Source: Paraburkholderia ferrariae NBRC 106233
Lineage (GTDB): Bacteria; Pseudomonadota; Gammaproteobacteria; Burkholderiales; Burkholderiaceae
Length of the DNA: 47,365 bases
Direction: 5' to 3'
NCBI RefSeq assembly: GCF_000685035.1
Contig: NZ_BAYB01000053.1
Coordinates: 1 to 47,365 of the forward strand
Below the pieces are notes generated by a model, which was not told where the DNA came from, searched no databases, and saw only the letters and a program-made list of their open reading frames with translations. The translations under genes and the position numbers were made by a program. Shown one piece after another: positions 23,425 through 32,397 of this stretch (its first letter is position 1; each line of letters begins with the position of its first letter).

Positions 23425-24492
23425 ATGACCACCAGCCAGGCTTATTCGCGCCCCGCGCGCCTGCTCCAGATCGCTTCATGGATCATCGCCGTGCTGTTCG
23501 CGGTGTTCCTCAACATGCTCGGCGCGCTCGTGATACGCGACCTCATGTTCGCGCCGCGCGGCGGGCCGCCCGAGCCACAGCAGTATGTCGATCAGAGCGT
23601 GACCGCGCCAATCGAAACGAAACTGCGCGACCTGCAGCGCGAGCACGAAGCACTCGACGACAAGCTGCAAACCGTGCGCGCCGCTCACGGGCGCGCGAGC
23701 ACCGATTATCGCAACGCGCAGGACAGCTTCCGCAACTGGATCGCCACCCGCGAGGCCACGGGCGACAGCCGCAACGATCCCGAACTGCTCGCGCGCACGC
23801 ACCAGCTCGACGCCTTGCAGGCCACAGCCATGGACTGGCAGCGTCAGCTCGACGCGCTAGCGGACCAGCAACGCGCGCTCGATACGCAAACGACGCAGCT
23901 CCGCACGCAACAGGACGCCGCCCAGGCGGCGGCCGACGCGCGCTATGCAGCGGCCGGGCGCCATTACGAACTCGTCGTTTTCGCGTGGCGCGTAGCGCTC
24001 ACGCTGCCGGTGCTGCTCGTCGCCGTCTGGCTCGTCGTGCGCTACCGCAAGAGCCGCTACTGGCCCTTCGTCTACGGCTTCGGGCTCTTCGCGCTGAGCG
24101 CGTTCTTCATCGAGCTCGTACCGTATTTGCCCGACTTCGGCGGCTACGTGCGCGTGCTCGTGGGCATCGCGCTCACCGTATTCGCGGGCGTGTACATGCT
24201 GCGCGCCTTTCAGCGCTATGTGGAAAGAAAGCGGGTGGAGATGCAGCAGAGCCAGAGCGAACGGGCCCGGGCCATTGCGGACGAAAAAGCCATCGGCGCG
24301 TATCAGAAGAAGCTCTGCCCGTCCTGCGACAAGGCATGGAATCTCGGCGGCGAAGAGGTCTCGTTTTGCAGCCAGTGCGGGCTCGGACTCTTCACGGTAT
24401 GCGCCTGCGGCGGGCGCAATTTCGCGTTCTTCCCGTTTTGCAGCCAATGTGGCGAGCCGGTGCAGCGCCCGCGCGAAGGGGTGGAGCCCTGA
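23425..24492 (+). CDS. Membrane protein with coiled coil and C-terminal zinc ribbons
   Basis: A 355-residue protein. Residues about 15-40 are a membrane helix (WIIAVLFAVFLNMLGALVI); residues about 65-190 are a long charged, Gln/Ala-rich coiled coil; residues about 195-285 contain three further hydrophobic helices (VVFAWRVALTLPVLLVAVWL, VLVGIALTVFAGVYMLRAF). The C-terminus has cysteine pairs of zinc-ribbon type: LCPSCDKAWN, SFCSQCGLG, CACGG and FCSQCGEP. The start ATG 23425 is the last one before the first membrane helix; upstream codons look non-coding. The zinc ribbons should be cytoplasmic. No function is known to me; such proteins are annotated as serine endopeptidase-like or hypothetical. 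It diverges from wecB. Confidence 0.72.
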   Translation: MTTSQAYSRPARLLQIASWIIAVLFAVFLNMLGALVIRDLMFAPRGGPPEPQQYVDQSVTAPIETKLRDLQREHEALDDKLQTVRAAHGRASTDYRNAQDSFRNWIATREATGDSRNDPELLARTHQLDALQATAMDWQRQLDALADQQRALDTQTTQLRTQQDAAQAAADARYAAAGRHYELVVFAWRVALTLPVLLVAVWLVVRYRKSRYWPFVYGFGLFALSAFFIELVPYLPDFGGYVRVLVGIALTVFAGVYMLRAFQRYVERKRVEMQQSQSERARAIADEKAIGAYQKKLCPSCDKAWNLGGEEVSFCSQCGLGLFTVCACGGRNFAFFPFCSQCGEPVQRPREGVEP

Positions 24493-24905
24493 GCGCCGGC
24501 ACGACAACCACTGCACGGTGAATGGCGCGCAGGCGGTGAGCGGTGTCGATATCGGCGTGACCGAACGGATGCGCCTTTGTCTCGCCGAAAGCGACCTGTA
24601 CTTTTCCGGCTACGACACGCGCCTCTTGCGCCCCGAGACGGTGCCGAAGCTCGTGCGCTTTGCGCTGCCATTCATGAGGATAACGAAATTGCAAGTGAGA
24701 ACGGCTACACAGCGGTAGCCGTTCGAACCCGGTCTAGCGCGACGGAACGAGCCGCCAGCGCGCCGTCGATGCACCCGGACGCGCGCACAGGCTCAATGCC
24801 GCACGCCCGTTCATCTCCGCCGTCATGCTGCCGCCCGCGCCACGCCGATGCCCGTGCTGGCGCCGCGCGCCGCACAGCGCGGCCGCGCGCTTGCGCGAGC
24901 GCCAG
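24493..24905. other. 413 bp without a supported gene
   Basis: Between the zinc-ribbon gene and the end of the MFS gene I see no gene I can support. A plus-strand stretch (about 24530-24718) gives NGAQAVSGVDIGVTERMRLC and LYFSGYDTRLLRPETVPKLV, which looks somewhat protein-like but has no start signal or recognised family; it may be a gene remnant. Confidence 0.35.
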
Positions 24906-26279
24906 TCACTCCACCTGCGCCGCCGCACGGCCGCCTCCCTGTGCCTCGTGCGATGCGCGACCCTGCGCGTAATGGATCGCGACGATCCCGGCCAGCGAGA
25001 CGCACGCGGGCACGGCTGCGGCCATGAAGAGCGAAGCCGAAGACCACTGCAGATGCATCAGCGCCCCGCCCAGCACCGGCCCGACGACCGAGCCGATACG
25101 TCCCACACCGAGACTCCAGCCAATGCCGGTCGAACGCAGCGAGGTGGGATAGTACGTAGCCGCCAGTGCATTGAGCGCGGGCTGCCCGCCGATGATCGAA
25201 AACCCGGTAAGAAAGATCGCGACGAACATGGCGACCACCGAGACCATCACGGCCGGATTGCCGATCGCCGCCGTGGCGACGATGGCGATCACGAAGGTCG
25301 TGGCGAGCACGCGTGTGAAGCCCGCGAGATCGATGACACGGCCGAGCAGCAGCGTGCCGATCACGCCGCCGCCCCAGAGGGCGGTCCCGGCCAGCACGGC
25401 GGTCTGGGTCGAGTAGCCCGCGTCGCGGATCACCGTGGGCAGCCAGTTCGAAAGGAAGTACATGTCCAGCAGATTCGCGAAGTTCACGACCCACAGGAGC
25501 AACGTCACGCGGGCGCGGCCTTCCTTGAAGAGTTCGACGAACGGCACGCCGCGGGCGCGCGTTTCGGTGGTCGTAAACGTCGTGTCCGCGGCGAGCGGCA
25601 GCGTGGGCGCCACGCGTGCGAGGTTGCGGCGCACGCGCGCCGTGGCGTCGCGGCCATTGCGAAAGAGCAGGAACTGGATCGACTCGGGCAGCGCGATCCA
25701 CATCAGCACGCCCATGACGAGCGGAATCGCACCTCCCACGAAGAACACGGCGCGCCAGCCGAAGGCCGGGATCAGCGCGGCGGTAATGAGGCCGCCCACC
25801 ACGCCGCCCACGGTGAAGCCGCACGAGACGATCATCATGAGCGTCACGCGCACGCGGCGCGGGCTGTACTCGCCTGCAAGCGCCATGGCGTTGGGCATGA
25901 TGCAGCCGAGCCCGAGCCCCGCCACGAAGCGCCAAGCCACGAGTTGTTCGATCGACTGCGCGAACCCCGTGGCCAGCATGCAGACCGAGAAGAACAGCGT
26001 GGCGCCGATCAGCACGGGGCGGCGGCCGATCTTGTCGGCCAGCGTACTGAAGGTGAGCGAGCCCACCAGCATGCCGAACAGGCCCGCACCGAACACGGGC
26101 GCGAGCGTTTCCCTGGCGATGCCCCATTCGCGGATCACCACGGGCGCGACGTAGCCCATGGCCTGGACGTCGAAGCCGTCCATGACGAGGCACATCGCGC
26201 ACAGCGCAACCACCAGCAGTTGATACGGCCCGAACCGGCTTTCGTCGATAACGCCGGTCACCTCCACGGTCTTGCTCAT
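24906..26279 (-). CDS. MFS transporter, aromatic acid:H+ symporter (AAHS) type
   Basis: A 457-residue major facilitator with 12 predicted helices. The first helix carries the AAHS signature VMDGFDVQAMGYVAPVV (DGxD, in other members needed for aromatic acid uptake). The helix 2-3 loop has motif A (TLADKIGRRPVLIGATLFFS), and the helix 8-9 loop repeats a similar element (LLLGRVIDLAGFTRV). Known members carry 4-hydroxybenzoate, protocatechuate or related acids. It lies 54 bp after the CYP116B gene on the same strand, preceded by GGAG, so both are probably co-transcribed and the transporter may bring in the substrate or a related aromatic compound. The exact substrate is not known. Confidence 0.87.
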   Translation of the reverse strand: MSKTVEVTGVIDESRFGPYQLLVVALCAMCLVMDGFDVQAMGYVAPVVIREWGIARETLAPVFGAGLFGMLVGSLTFSTLADKIGRRPVLIGATLFFSVCMLATGFAQSIEQLVAWRFVAGLGLGCIMPNAMALAGEYSPRRVRVTLMMIVSCGFTVGGVVGGLITAALIPAFGWRAVFFVGGAIPLVMGVLMWIALPESIQFLLFRNGRDATARVRRNLARVAPTLPLAADTTFTTTETRARGVPFVELFKEGRARVTLLLWVVNFANLLDMYFLSNWLPTVIRDAGYSTQTAVLAGTALWGGGVIGTLLLGRVIDLAGFTRVLATTFVIAIVATAAIGNPAVMVSVVAMFVAIFLTGFSIIGGQPALNALAATYYPTSLRSTGIGWSLGVGRIGSVVGPVLGGALMHLQWSSASLFMAAAVPACVSLAGIVAIHYAQGRASHEAQGGGRAAAQVE

Positions 26280-26333
26280 GAAAAAGTCTCCATTCCCGCC
26301 ATGTTGTTTTCGTTTCGATCCCGGCCAGCGCGC

Positions 26334-28673
26334 CTAGAGTTCGAGCGTCAATCGCCGGCCCTTCGCGCGCGAGCAGCAGGTCATCATGCGCGTGTGCGTC
26401 TCGCGCTCGGCACGCGTGAGCACCACGTCGCGATGATCGATCTCGCCCGCGAGCACGCGCACTTCGCACGAGCCGCACAGGCCCTCCTCGCAGTCGCTCT
26501 GAACGTCGATGTTTGCCCGGCGCAGCGCATCGAGCACGGTCTGGCCCGCCGCTACGTTCAGCACGAGGCCCGAGTCCTTCAGCTCGACTTCGAACGCGTG
26601 CTCGTTCGCGGGATCGAGCTTGCCGGCGCTCGCGGCGAAATGCTCGACGCGCAGCGCGTCTTCGGGCCATGCCGCGCTGCATGCGGCGAGCGCGTCGAGC
26701 ATGCGCGCCGGACCGCAGGCATAGACGCGCGTGTGCGCATCCACGTCGAGCGTACCGAAGTCGTGCCGTGTACCTTCATCGGAAACATGCAGATGCAGCC
26801 TGTCGCCATGCAGTTGCGCGAGCTCGTCGATAAAGGCCATCGTGGCGCGCGAACGGCCGCTGTAGTGCAGCGCGTAGTCGATGCCCAGTTCCTTCGCACG
26901 GCGTGCCATGGCGCTCACCGGCGTAATGCCGATACCGCCCGCGACGAAAATCGCGCGGCGTCCTTCCTCGTCGAGACGAAAATGATTGCGTGGCCCGCGG
27001 ATTCTGAGCCGCATGCCTTCGCGCACCGCATCGTACATCCAGGCAGAGCCGCCGCGGCTTGCCGCTTCGCGCAGCACCGCAATCTCGAACGCCTGCGTGT
27101 GCGCGGGGTCGCCGCACAGCGAGTACTGGCGCGAGAGGCCTGTGTCGCCGCATTCCACGTCGATATGCGCGCCCGGCGCCCAGCGCGGCAGCGATGCGCC
27201 CTCCGGCGCAACGAGCCGCAGCCGCACGATGCCGTTCGCCACCGTACTCACGCGCTCCACGATCACGGGCCGGGCCAGCGCATGCGCGGAGGGTTCGCCG
27301 ATGCGCACGGCGGCCTGCGGCGCGGCCAGCGCGGGCTGCCTGCGCTCCGGGTTCTGCGCCGGATCCCACTCCACCCAGAGATGCTCCGGCCCGCGAAACG
27401 AGGTGTTCGGCACGTAGCTGAACGACTGCCCGGCGAGCCGCATGTGCGGCAGCCGGCGCGTGAACGCTTCGAGAAAGATCTGCATCTCCATGCGCGCGAG
27501 GTTCTTGCCCATGCACTGGTGCGAGCCATAGCCGAACGTGACATGGTCGCTCGCGTTCTCGCGGCGAATGTCGAAGAGATCCGCGTCGGCGAAATGGCGC
27601 TCGTCGTGATTCGCCGACGACGTGACGATCAAAAGCTTCGCGCCCGAGGGAATGTCGATGCCGCCGACCTGGGTGTCCTTCGTCACGAGGCGCCGCCACG
27701 CCGCCACCGAGCCGTTGTGGCGCAGGCATTCCTCCACGGCGTTGGGAATCAGGCCCGGGTCTTCGCAGAGTTCGCGCCACGCATGCGGATGCTGCAGCAG
27801 CAGCTTCATGGCATTGGCGGTGGCGTTTGCCGTGGTCTCGTGCGCCGCCACGATGCCCGCCATCATCATCGAATGCAGATAGGAGTCCGTGACGATTTCC
27901 GGATGCTCCTTCTGCTTGCGAATGCCGTACTGCATCCAGCCGGGACCGTCGGGGTTCTGGCGCATCTTCTCGAGCACCTTGCCCGCGAACTGCCAGAAGT
28001 TGCCCACCGCGTGCGCGACCGCCACCTGCTCCTCGGGGCGCGGCCGGCCCCACGTATTGACGGTGTGCGCGATCGAATACTGGCGCAGCAGGTCCATGTC
28101 TTCCTCGGGTACGCCGAGAAAATGCAGCGCCACCGTAAGCGGCACTTCCCAGAGCATCTGGTCGACGAGATCGGCGCGGCCCGTGTCGATGAAGCGGTCC
28201 ACGTATTCGCGCGTCAGGCGCCGCACCATCGGTTCGTGATGCTTCAGATGCTCCGGCGTGAACGGCTCCATCAGCACGCGGCGGCGCGGCATGTGCGCGG
28301 GTTCGTCCTCGTTCACGAGCGTGCGGTTCATCGCGTAGCCGTACGAGGCCAGCACCGCGTTCGCCTCCGGCCCCGTGGGCGTGATCTTTTCGAGCGCGAT
28401 GGAAGGACTGAAAGTGAGGTTGTCGCGGAAGATCGCCTTGATGTCGTCGTAGCGCGTCACCACCCAGTAGCCCAGTTGCGGGCTGTAGAACACCGGCTCC
28501 TGCTCGCGCGCCCAGCGTACGTATTCGGGCGGGTCCTGCTGGTAGCCGTCGCTGAACGGGTCGAACGCCGCGGCGTTCGCGCTCACCGGGCAACCGCCTG
28601 CGACCGCTGCCGCGCCATGGGGAAAGGGGCAGCCCCCTGCCCGCGCCGCGGGGGTTTCGGTGGCTTCGCTCAT
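26334..28673 (-). CDS. Self-sufficient cytochrome P450 monooxygenase, CYP116B type
   Basis: A 779-residue fusion of P450 and a phthalate-dioxygenase-reductase-like module, so electrons pass NADPH to FMN to [2Fe-2S] to haem within one chain. P450 (1-440): I-helix MAGIVAAHETT (271-281), haem loop FGYGSHQCMG with ligand C387. Reductase (about 465-690): FMN motif SRQYSLCGDP (514-523), nucleotide motif VAGGIGITPV (577-586). Ferredoxin: C728, C733, C736, C766 (C-x4-C-x2-C-x29-C). The length equals known CYP116B enzymes (about 780). Start ATG 28673 with GGAGGAGG upstream; a longer frame to 28703 is ignored. Known relatives hydroxylate or dealkylate aromatic compounds and thiocarbamates. The IclR gene diverges from it and probably controls it. 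Confidence 0.93.
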   Translation of the reverse strand: MSEATETPAARAGGCPFPHGAAAVAGGCPVSANAAAFDPFSDGYQQDPPEYVRWAREQEPVFYSPQLGYWVVTRYDDIKAIFRDNLTFSPSIALEKITPTGPEANAVLASYGYAMNRTLVNEDEPAHMPRRRVLMEPFTPEHLKHHEPMVRRLTREYVDRFIDTGRADLVDQMLWEVPLTVALHFLGVPEEDMDLLRQYSIAHTVNTWGRPRPEEQVAVAHAVGNFWQFAGKVLEKMRQNPDGPGWMQYGIRKQKEHPEIVTDSYLHSMMMAGIVAAHETTANATANAMKLLLQHPHAWRELCEDPGLIPNAVEECLRHNGSVAAWRRLVTKDTQVGGIDIPSGAKLLIVTSSANHDERHFADADLFDIRRENASDHVTFGYGSHQCMGKNLARMEMQIFLEAFTRRLPHMRLAGQSFSYVPNTSFRGPEHLWVEWDPAQNPERRQPALAAPQAAVRIGEPSAHALARPVIVERVSTVANGIVRLRLVAPEGASLPRWAPGAHIDVECGDTGLSRQYSLCGDPAHTQAFEIAVLREAASRGGSAWMYDAVREGMRLRIRGPRNHFRLDEEGRRAIFVAGGIGITPVSAMARRAKELGIDYALHYSGRSRATMAFIDELAQLHGDRLHLHVSDEGTRHDFGTLDVDAHTRVYACGPARMLDALAACSAAWPEDALRVEHFAASAGKLDPANEHAFEVELKDSGLVLNVAAGQTVLDALRRANIDVQSDCEEGLCGSCEVRVLAGEIDHRDVVLTRAERETHTRMMTCCSRAKGRRLTLEL

Positions 28674-28693
28674 GGACTTCCTCCTCCTGCCTG

Positions 28694-28731
28694 CGCAATG
28701 CATTTTGCGTAACTCTAGTACGCATTGCGTA
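28694..28731. promoter_or_regulatory. Palindromic operator candidates between CYP116B and IclR genes
   Basis: TACGCA-T-TGCGTA at 28719-28731 is a perfect 6-bp palindrome with one central base. A second, less regular site (GCGCAATGCATTTTGCGT, about 28693-28710) lies 10 bp away, sharing TTGCGTAA with the first. The spacing fits paired dimers of an IclR-family regulator. Both divergent promoters lie in this 129-bp gap. Confidence 0.65.
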
Positions 28732-28802
28732 ATTCAGAGATAGGGGTTAACCTGCAACGACCCTGGTGCCGCGTGGCTCGTCCGGCCACTTAGAATCGCT
28801 CC

Positions 28803-29756
28803 ATGAAAACCGCCCCCGTCCCCGCTTCAATCCCGGAATCCCTGGCCGTTGCCGACCCCGCTTCGTCGCCCGCGTCCGCCATGGCGTCGAAGCCTGGCCG
28901 CACCGCGAAAAGCGCCACGACAGCGGCGACGGCCACGCGCGAGCGGCGCCAGCGCGTGCAGTCGGCGCAGACCGGCATGGCCGTACTCAAGGGCCTGGCG
29001 CGCCTGGGCGGCCGGGCGAGTCTCACGGGTCTCGCCGCCTACGTGGGCGAGAGCCCCGCGAAGGTGCACCGCTATCTGGTGAGCCTGATCGAGGAAGGGC
29101 TCGTGACGCAGGACGCGCTCACGCAGCAATACCGGCTCGGACCGGAAGCGATGATGATCGGCGCGGCCGCGATGCGCCAGGCCGATCCCGTGCGGATTGC
29201 CGAACCCGCCCTCGTGCGGCTGCGCGAGCAGCTTGAAGTGACGACGTTCGTCGCGGTGATGGGCAACAAGGGGCCGACGATCATCCGCTTCGAGGAACCC
29301 GGGCTGCCCGTGACCGTGAATGCGCGCGTGGGATCGGTGATGCCGCTGCTGTGGTCGTCCACGGGGCGCGTGTTTCTGGGCCTGCTCGAAGACACGCGCG
29401 TGCTCGCGCTCGCCGAAGAGGAACTCGCGCATGCGGATGCCTCGCTGCGCGCGCAGCTCGACGCCGCCGATCCGATCGGCGAGTTGCGCCGCCGCGTGCA
29501 GGCCATGCGCTGCGCGTCGGTCAAGGACACGAATTTGAAGGGGATCAGCGCGGTGTCCGCGCCGCTCTTCGATCACACCGGCAAGGTGTGCGCCGTGCTC
29601 ACCGCGCTCGGCGCCACGGGCGGCTTCGACGCCTCGCCCGACGGGCCCATCGGCGAGGCGCTGCGCCGCGAAGCGGCTACGGCGAGCGCCCTGCTCGGCT
29701 ATCTCGATGCCGCGGCGGCGCATGCGCCGCCCGCGGCCACCGGCGGCAAGCGCTAG
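28803..29756 (+). CDS. IclR-family transcriptional regulator
   Basis: A 317-residue regulator. The first 50 residues are an Ala/Pro-rich extension that probably is disordered. Residues about 55-115 form the winged HTH (MAVLKGLARLGGRASLTGLA, then VHRYLVSLIEEGLVTQDALT). Residues about 130-305 are the IclR effector domain (TTFVAVMGNKGPTIIRFEEP, PLLWSSTGRVFLGLLED, and GISAVSAPLFDHTGKVCAVL). IclR proteins mostly respond to aromatic or small organic acids. It is divergent from the CYP116B-MFS unit with palindromic sites between, so it most likely regulates that unit and itself. Its stop codon overlaps the stop of the convergent di-haem gene: both TAGs lie within CTAG 29753-29756. Confidence 0.9.
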   Translation: MKTAPVPASIPESLAVADPASSPASAMASKPGRTAKSATTAATATRERRQRVQSAQTGMAVLKGLARLGGRASLTGLAAYVGESPAKVHRYLVSLIEEGLVTQDALTQQYRLGPEAMMIGAAAMRQADPVRIAEPALVRLREQLEVTTFVAVMGNKGPTIIRFEEPGLPVTVNARVGSVMPLLWSSTGRVFLGLLEDTRVLALAEEELAHADASLRAQLDAADPIGELRRRVQAMRCASVKDTNLKGISAVSAPLFDHTGKVCAVLTALGATGGFDASPDGPIGEALRREAATASALLGYLDAAAAHAPPAATGGKR

Positions 29757-31114
29757 CGCGCCGCCTGGGTCAGCGGCGATCTCGCCGGATCGGCTGGATC
29801 GGCCGGCTTGGCCAGGCCGGCCGCCTGCGGCTTCGGCTCGTAACCATCGTTGAGCGTCTTCAGGAATGCGATCACGTCGTCGATGTCGTGCTCGCTCCAG
29901 ACCGGCTTGTCGCCCTTCTTGTAGGTGAGCGGTGCATCCATGGTGTCCACGTTGCCGCGTTCGGCAGCCGGCAGGTCGTCGAACTTCACGACATGGCCCG
30001 CGCGGTCGTGCGAATACCACTTCTCCGGATTCGTATCGCGCTGCACGTAGAAGCGCAGCGCCTCGCGCAGCGTGTGGAAGCGGCCGTTGTGGAAGAATAC
30101 CTGGCGCGTGGCCGTGTTGCGCAGCGTCGGCGTCTTGAAGAGGCCGCACAGCGTCCTGTCCTTCGCGAGATCGGTGCGCAGCGGTCCGCACAGACCTTCA
30201 TCGTAGTACGAAGGATCTCGATTCGCGCTCAGTTCCGGATTGCGCGGCACGCCCAGCGCTTCGAACTGGAAGTCCGTGAAAAGCGGATGCGCGCCGTTCA
30301 CGCCCGGCTGGTCGATGTGGCAGGACGCGCAGTTGCCGCTGTTCGGGTCGTCGAAGAGCTTCTTGCCGTGCAGCTCCGCCGCCGTGAGATGGACCTTGCC
30401 GTCGAGGTAATAGTCGAACTTGCTCGTGTACGGATGAAAGTCCGGCTCCTCCAGTTCGTAGCGCTCGACGGCCATCATGGCGTCCTTCAGCGCCACGTCG
30501 GGCGCATCGAACACGGTCTCGCCGAACACCTGCCGGAAGCGCGCCGCGTAGGGTCCATGCGCGAGCTTCGCGACCACCGAAGCGGCATTGCGGTTCGCCA
30601 TCTCGTTGGCATTGAAGAGCGGGAACGTGGCCTGGTCGTGCAGATGATTGAAACGCCCGTCCCAGCCGAATCCGCCCGAGGGCGAGCTGTCGTCCTCGAA
30701 GCGCTCGCCGAGGCTCGCCGCCTGCACATGGGTCCAGACCGGCGTGCGGTTGAGCACGTAGCGCAAGGTGGGCACGGCGCGCGTGCCCTGCGAATGCAGA
30801 TCGGGGCCGCCTGTCTGGGCCGCGAGGCCGTTGGGCGGACCATAGGCATGCGCGGGGCTATGGCAGCTTGCGCACGACATGCGCCCCGAGGCCGAAAGCG
30901 ATTGATCGTAGAACACCAGCTTGCCGAGCGCCGCCGTGTCGCTAAGAACAGCGGGCGCGGCCGCGTGCGAGGCAGGCTGCGGCTGTGGGGCAGAAGACTG
31001 CGCGAGCGCGGGGGCAGCGCCCGCAGCGCAAAACGCCGCCACCGAGGCGGCGGTGGCGGCGAGCGCAGCCTTGACGGCGCGGCGCGCCGTCGTGGTTGCA
31101 AAAAACGCGGACAT
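29753..31114 (-). CDS. Di-haem cytochrome c peroxidase/MauG-like protein
   Basis: A 453-residue periplasmic protein. The signal peptide ends near APALA|QSSA. Two c-type haem-binding motifs CASCH stand at residues 81-85 and 262-266, the layout of the bacterial di-haem cytochrome c peroxidase and MauG superfamily. Other family segments: LGKLVFYDQSLSASGRMSCA, GGFGWDGRFNHLHDQATFPL, and FKTPTLRNTATRQVFFHNGR near the second domain. It may reduce peroxide or oxidise a partner protein; which cannot be told. It starts 2 nt after the stop of the phosphoesterase gene (TAA...ATG, 31117/31114), so they form an operon. It ends overlapping the IclR stop. Confidence 0.87.
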   Translation of the reverse strand: MSAFFATTTARRAVKAALAATAASVAAFCAAGAAPALAQSSAPQPQPASHAAAPAVLSDTAALGKLVFYDQSLSASGRMSCASCHSPAHAYGPPNGLAAQTGGPDLHSQGTRAVPTLRYVLNRTPVWTHVQAASLGERFEDDSSPSGGFGWDGRFNHLHDQATFPLFNANEMANRNAASVVAKLAHGPYAARFRQVFGETVFDAPDVALKDAMMAVERYELEEPDFHPYTSKFDYYLDGKVHLTAAELHGKKLFDDPNSGNCASCHIDQPGVNGAHPLFTDFQFEALGVPRNPELSANRDPSYYDEGLCGPLRTDLAKDRTLCGLFKTPTLRNTATRQVFFHNGRFHTLREALRFYVQRDTNPEKWYSHDRAGHVVKFDDLPAAERGNVDTMDAPLTYKKGDKPVWSEHDIDDVIAFLKTLNDGYEPKPQAAGLAKPADPADPARSPLTQAAR

Positions 31115-31116
31115 GA

Positions 31117-32397
31117 TTACAGGTTCGTGAAGATGTCGTTGCCGAAGCCCACAAGCCCGGTTTGCCCGGCGTAGCCCAGGTGGCCGAGGCCGAAGATGTC
31201 CTCGATGCTCTTGAGCATCGAATAGTGGTTGTACTGCACCGTCGAGACCGTGCCCGGCTTGATGAACTTCGAGATCATCACGGCGCCAGTCTGGTCGCCG
31301 CCGTAGTTCGCCTTCGTCATCACGAGCGAGATCGTGCCGAGCGAGGACGGCAGGCCCGGAATCGCGCTGGCCGGCAGCGTGCCGTAGGTCGAGGACTGCG
31401 GGAACGCGGCGAGGTTCGGGCCAGGCTGCTCGCTGCAGCAGGTGCTGCCCGAATACGTGAGCGTGAGCGTGGGCGGCTTCGAACTCGTGTTCAGCGATTC
31501 GCTCGCGTAACTGCTCTCGTCGAAGTTGATGATCAGGAGGCCGTCCTGCTTGAACGCCGCCGACGACGTGATGATGGGCACCCACTTCTGCAGGAAGGTG
31601 TTCGCGCTCGTCAGGCCGCCCGGCTGGCCGTTCACGCACGGCGAATCGTGGCCGTCGTCGCAGAGGTTCGGCGTGATGAAGTTGAAGTTGGCGGTCGTCG
31701 CGACCGACTGCAGGTCATTTTGCAGGTTGTTCAGGCTCACGACGTTCGTCAGGCAGTCCGACGAATCGATGATCGAGTGGAAGTACATGAACGGGTCGTG
31801 ACGCGTGGCGTACTGGTCGCCCAGCGGCACGGCCGCGCTCGGCGCCTCGGCCTCCTGCGTGAGGTCCGTGGTGTTCAGCGTGGGGTGGCCGCAGGTCGCG
31901 GCTTCGCGCGACGGGTCGTTGCCCATATCCTCTTCGTAGCCCTTCCACGTGAAGCCGGCGGCCTTCAACTGATCGGGCAGCGTCTTCACGCTCGCCGGAA
32001 ACACGCAGCCCGTGCCGATTGCCTGACCGTCCGAGGTCGTGCCGCTCATGCTGTAGTCTTCATAGGTCGTACAGTCGTTGTCGGTCTGCGGGGTCGGCGC
32101 CTGGCCGCTCAGCATCGAGATGTAGTTGTCGAGACTCACGTGGCCGGTGCCGTAGTAGTTCTGCACGAGCGCGCCCTGAGCCGCAAGCGTTTGCGCCAGG
32201 TACGGCGCCTTCGTGCTGGAGCCGAAGGTGGTCGCGTAGTTCTCATTTTCGAGCGTGATGACGAACACGTGGCGAATCTGCTGCTGGCCCGTGAGCGCCG
32301 TGGACGAACCGCACGCGCTCACGAAAAGCGCAGCGCAAAGCGCGGCAAAGAGGGTCGCGAAAAGCGCCCAGACCTTGCCTGAAAAGCGTACAGCCAT
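31117..32397 (-). CDS. Phosphoesterase-family lipoprotein (acid phosphatase/phospholipase C-like)
   Basis: A 426-residue exported protein of the phosphoesterase family (PF04185-like, which holds AcpA-type acid phosphatases and phospholipases C). The signal ends in a lipobox (LFVSAC, Cys 29). Family motifs: HVFVITLENENYATTFG (metal-binding Glu-Asn), GTGHVSLDNYISMLSGQAPT, FMYFHSIIDSSDC, FITPNLCDDGHDSPC and LLIINFDESSYAS. The substrate could be a phosphate monoester or phospholipid. The start ATG 32397 follows AGAGGACT. The next gene in the operon is the di-haem peroxidase. Its promoter must lie in the 309-bp gap that also serves the divergent NYN gene, which contains several inverted repeats. 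Confidence 0.85.
   Translation of the reverse strand: MAVRFSGKVWALFATLFAALCAALFVSACGSSTALTGQQQIRHVFVITLENENYATTFGSSTKAPYLAQTLAAQGALVQNYYGTGHVSLDNYISMLSGQAPTPQTDNDCTTYEDYSMSGTTSDGQAIGTGCVFPASVKTLPDQLKAAGFTWKGYEEDMGNDPSREAATCGHPTLNTTDLTQEAEAPSAAVPLGDQYATRHDPFMYFHSIIDSSDCLTNVVSLNNLQNDLQSVATTANFNFITPNLCDDGHDSPCVNGQPGGLTSANTFLQKWVPIITSSAAFKQDGLLIINFDESSYASESLNTSSKPPTLTLTYSGSTCCSEQPGPNLAAFPQSSTYGTLPASAIPGLPSSLGTISLVMTKANYGGDQTGAVMISKFIKPGTVSTVQYNHYSMLKSIEDIFGLGHLGYAGQTGLVGFGNDIFTNL

Noticed and set aside
24825..28712. 1295-codon plus-strand frame opposite the MFS and CYP116B genes
   Set aside because: It is an antisense shadow: His/Arg-rich without any domain, while both minus-strand genes are full-length with catalytic motifs.
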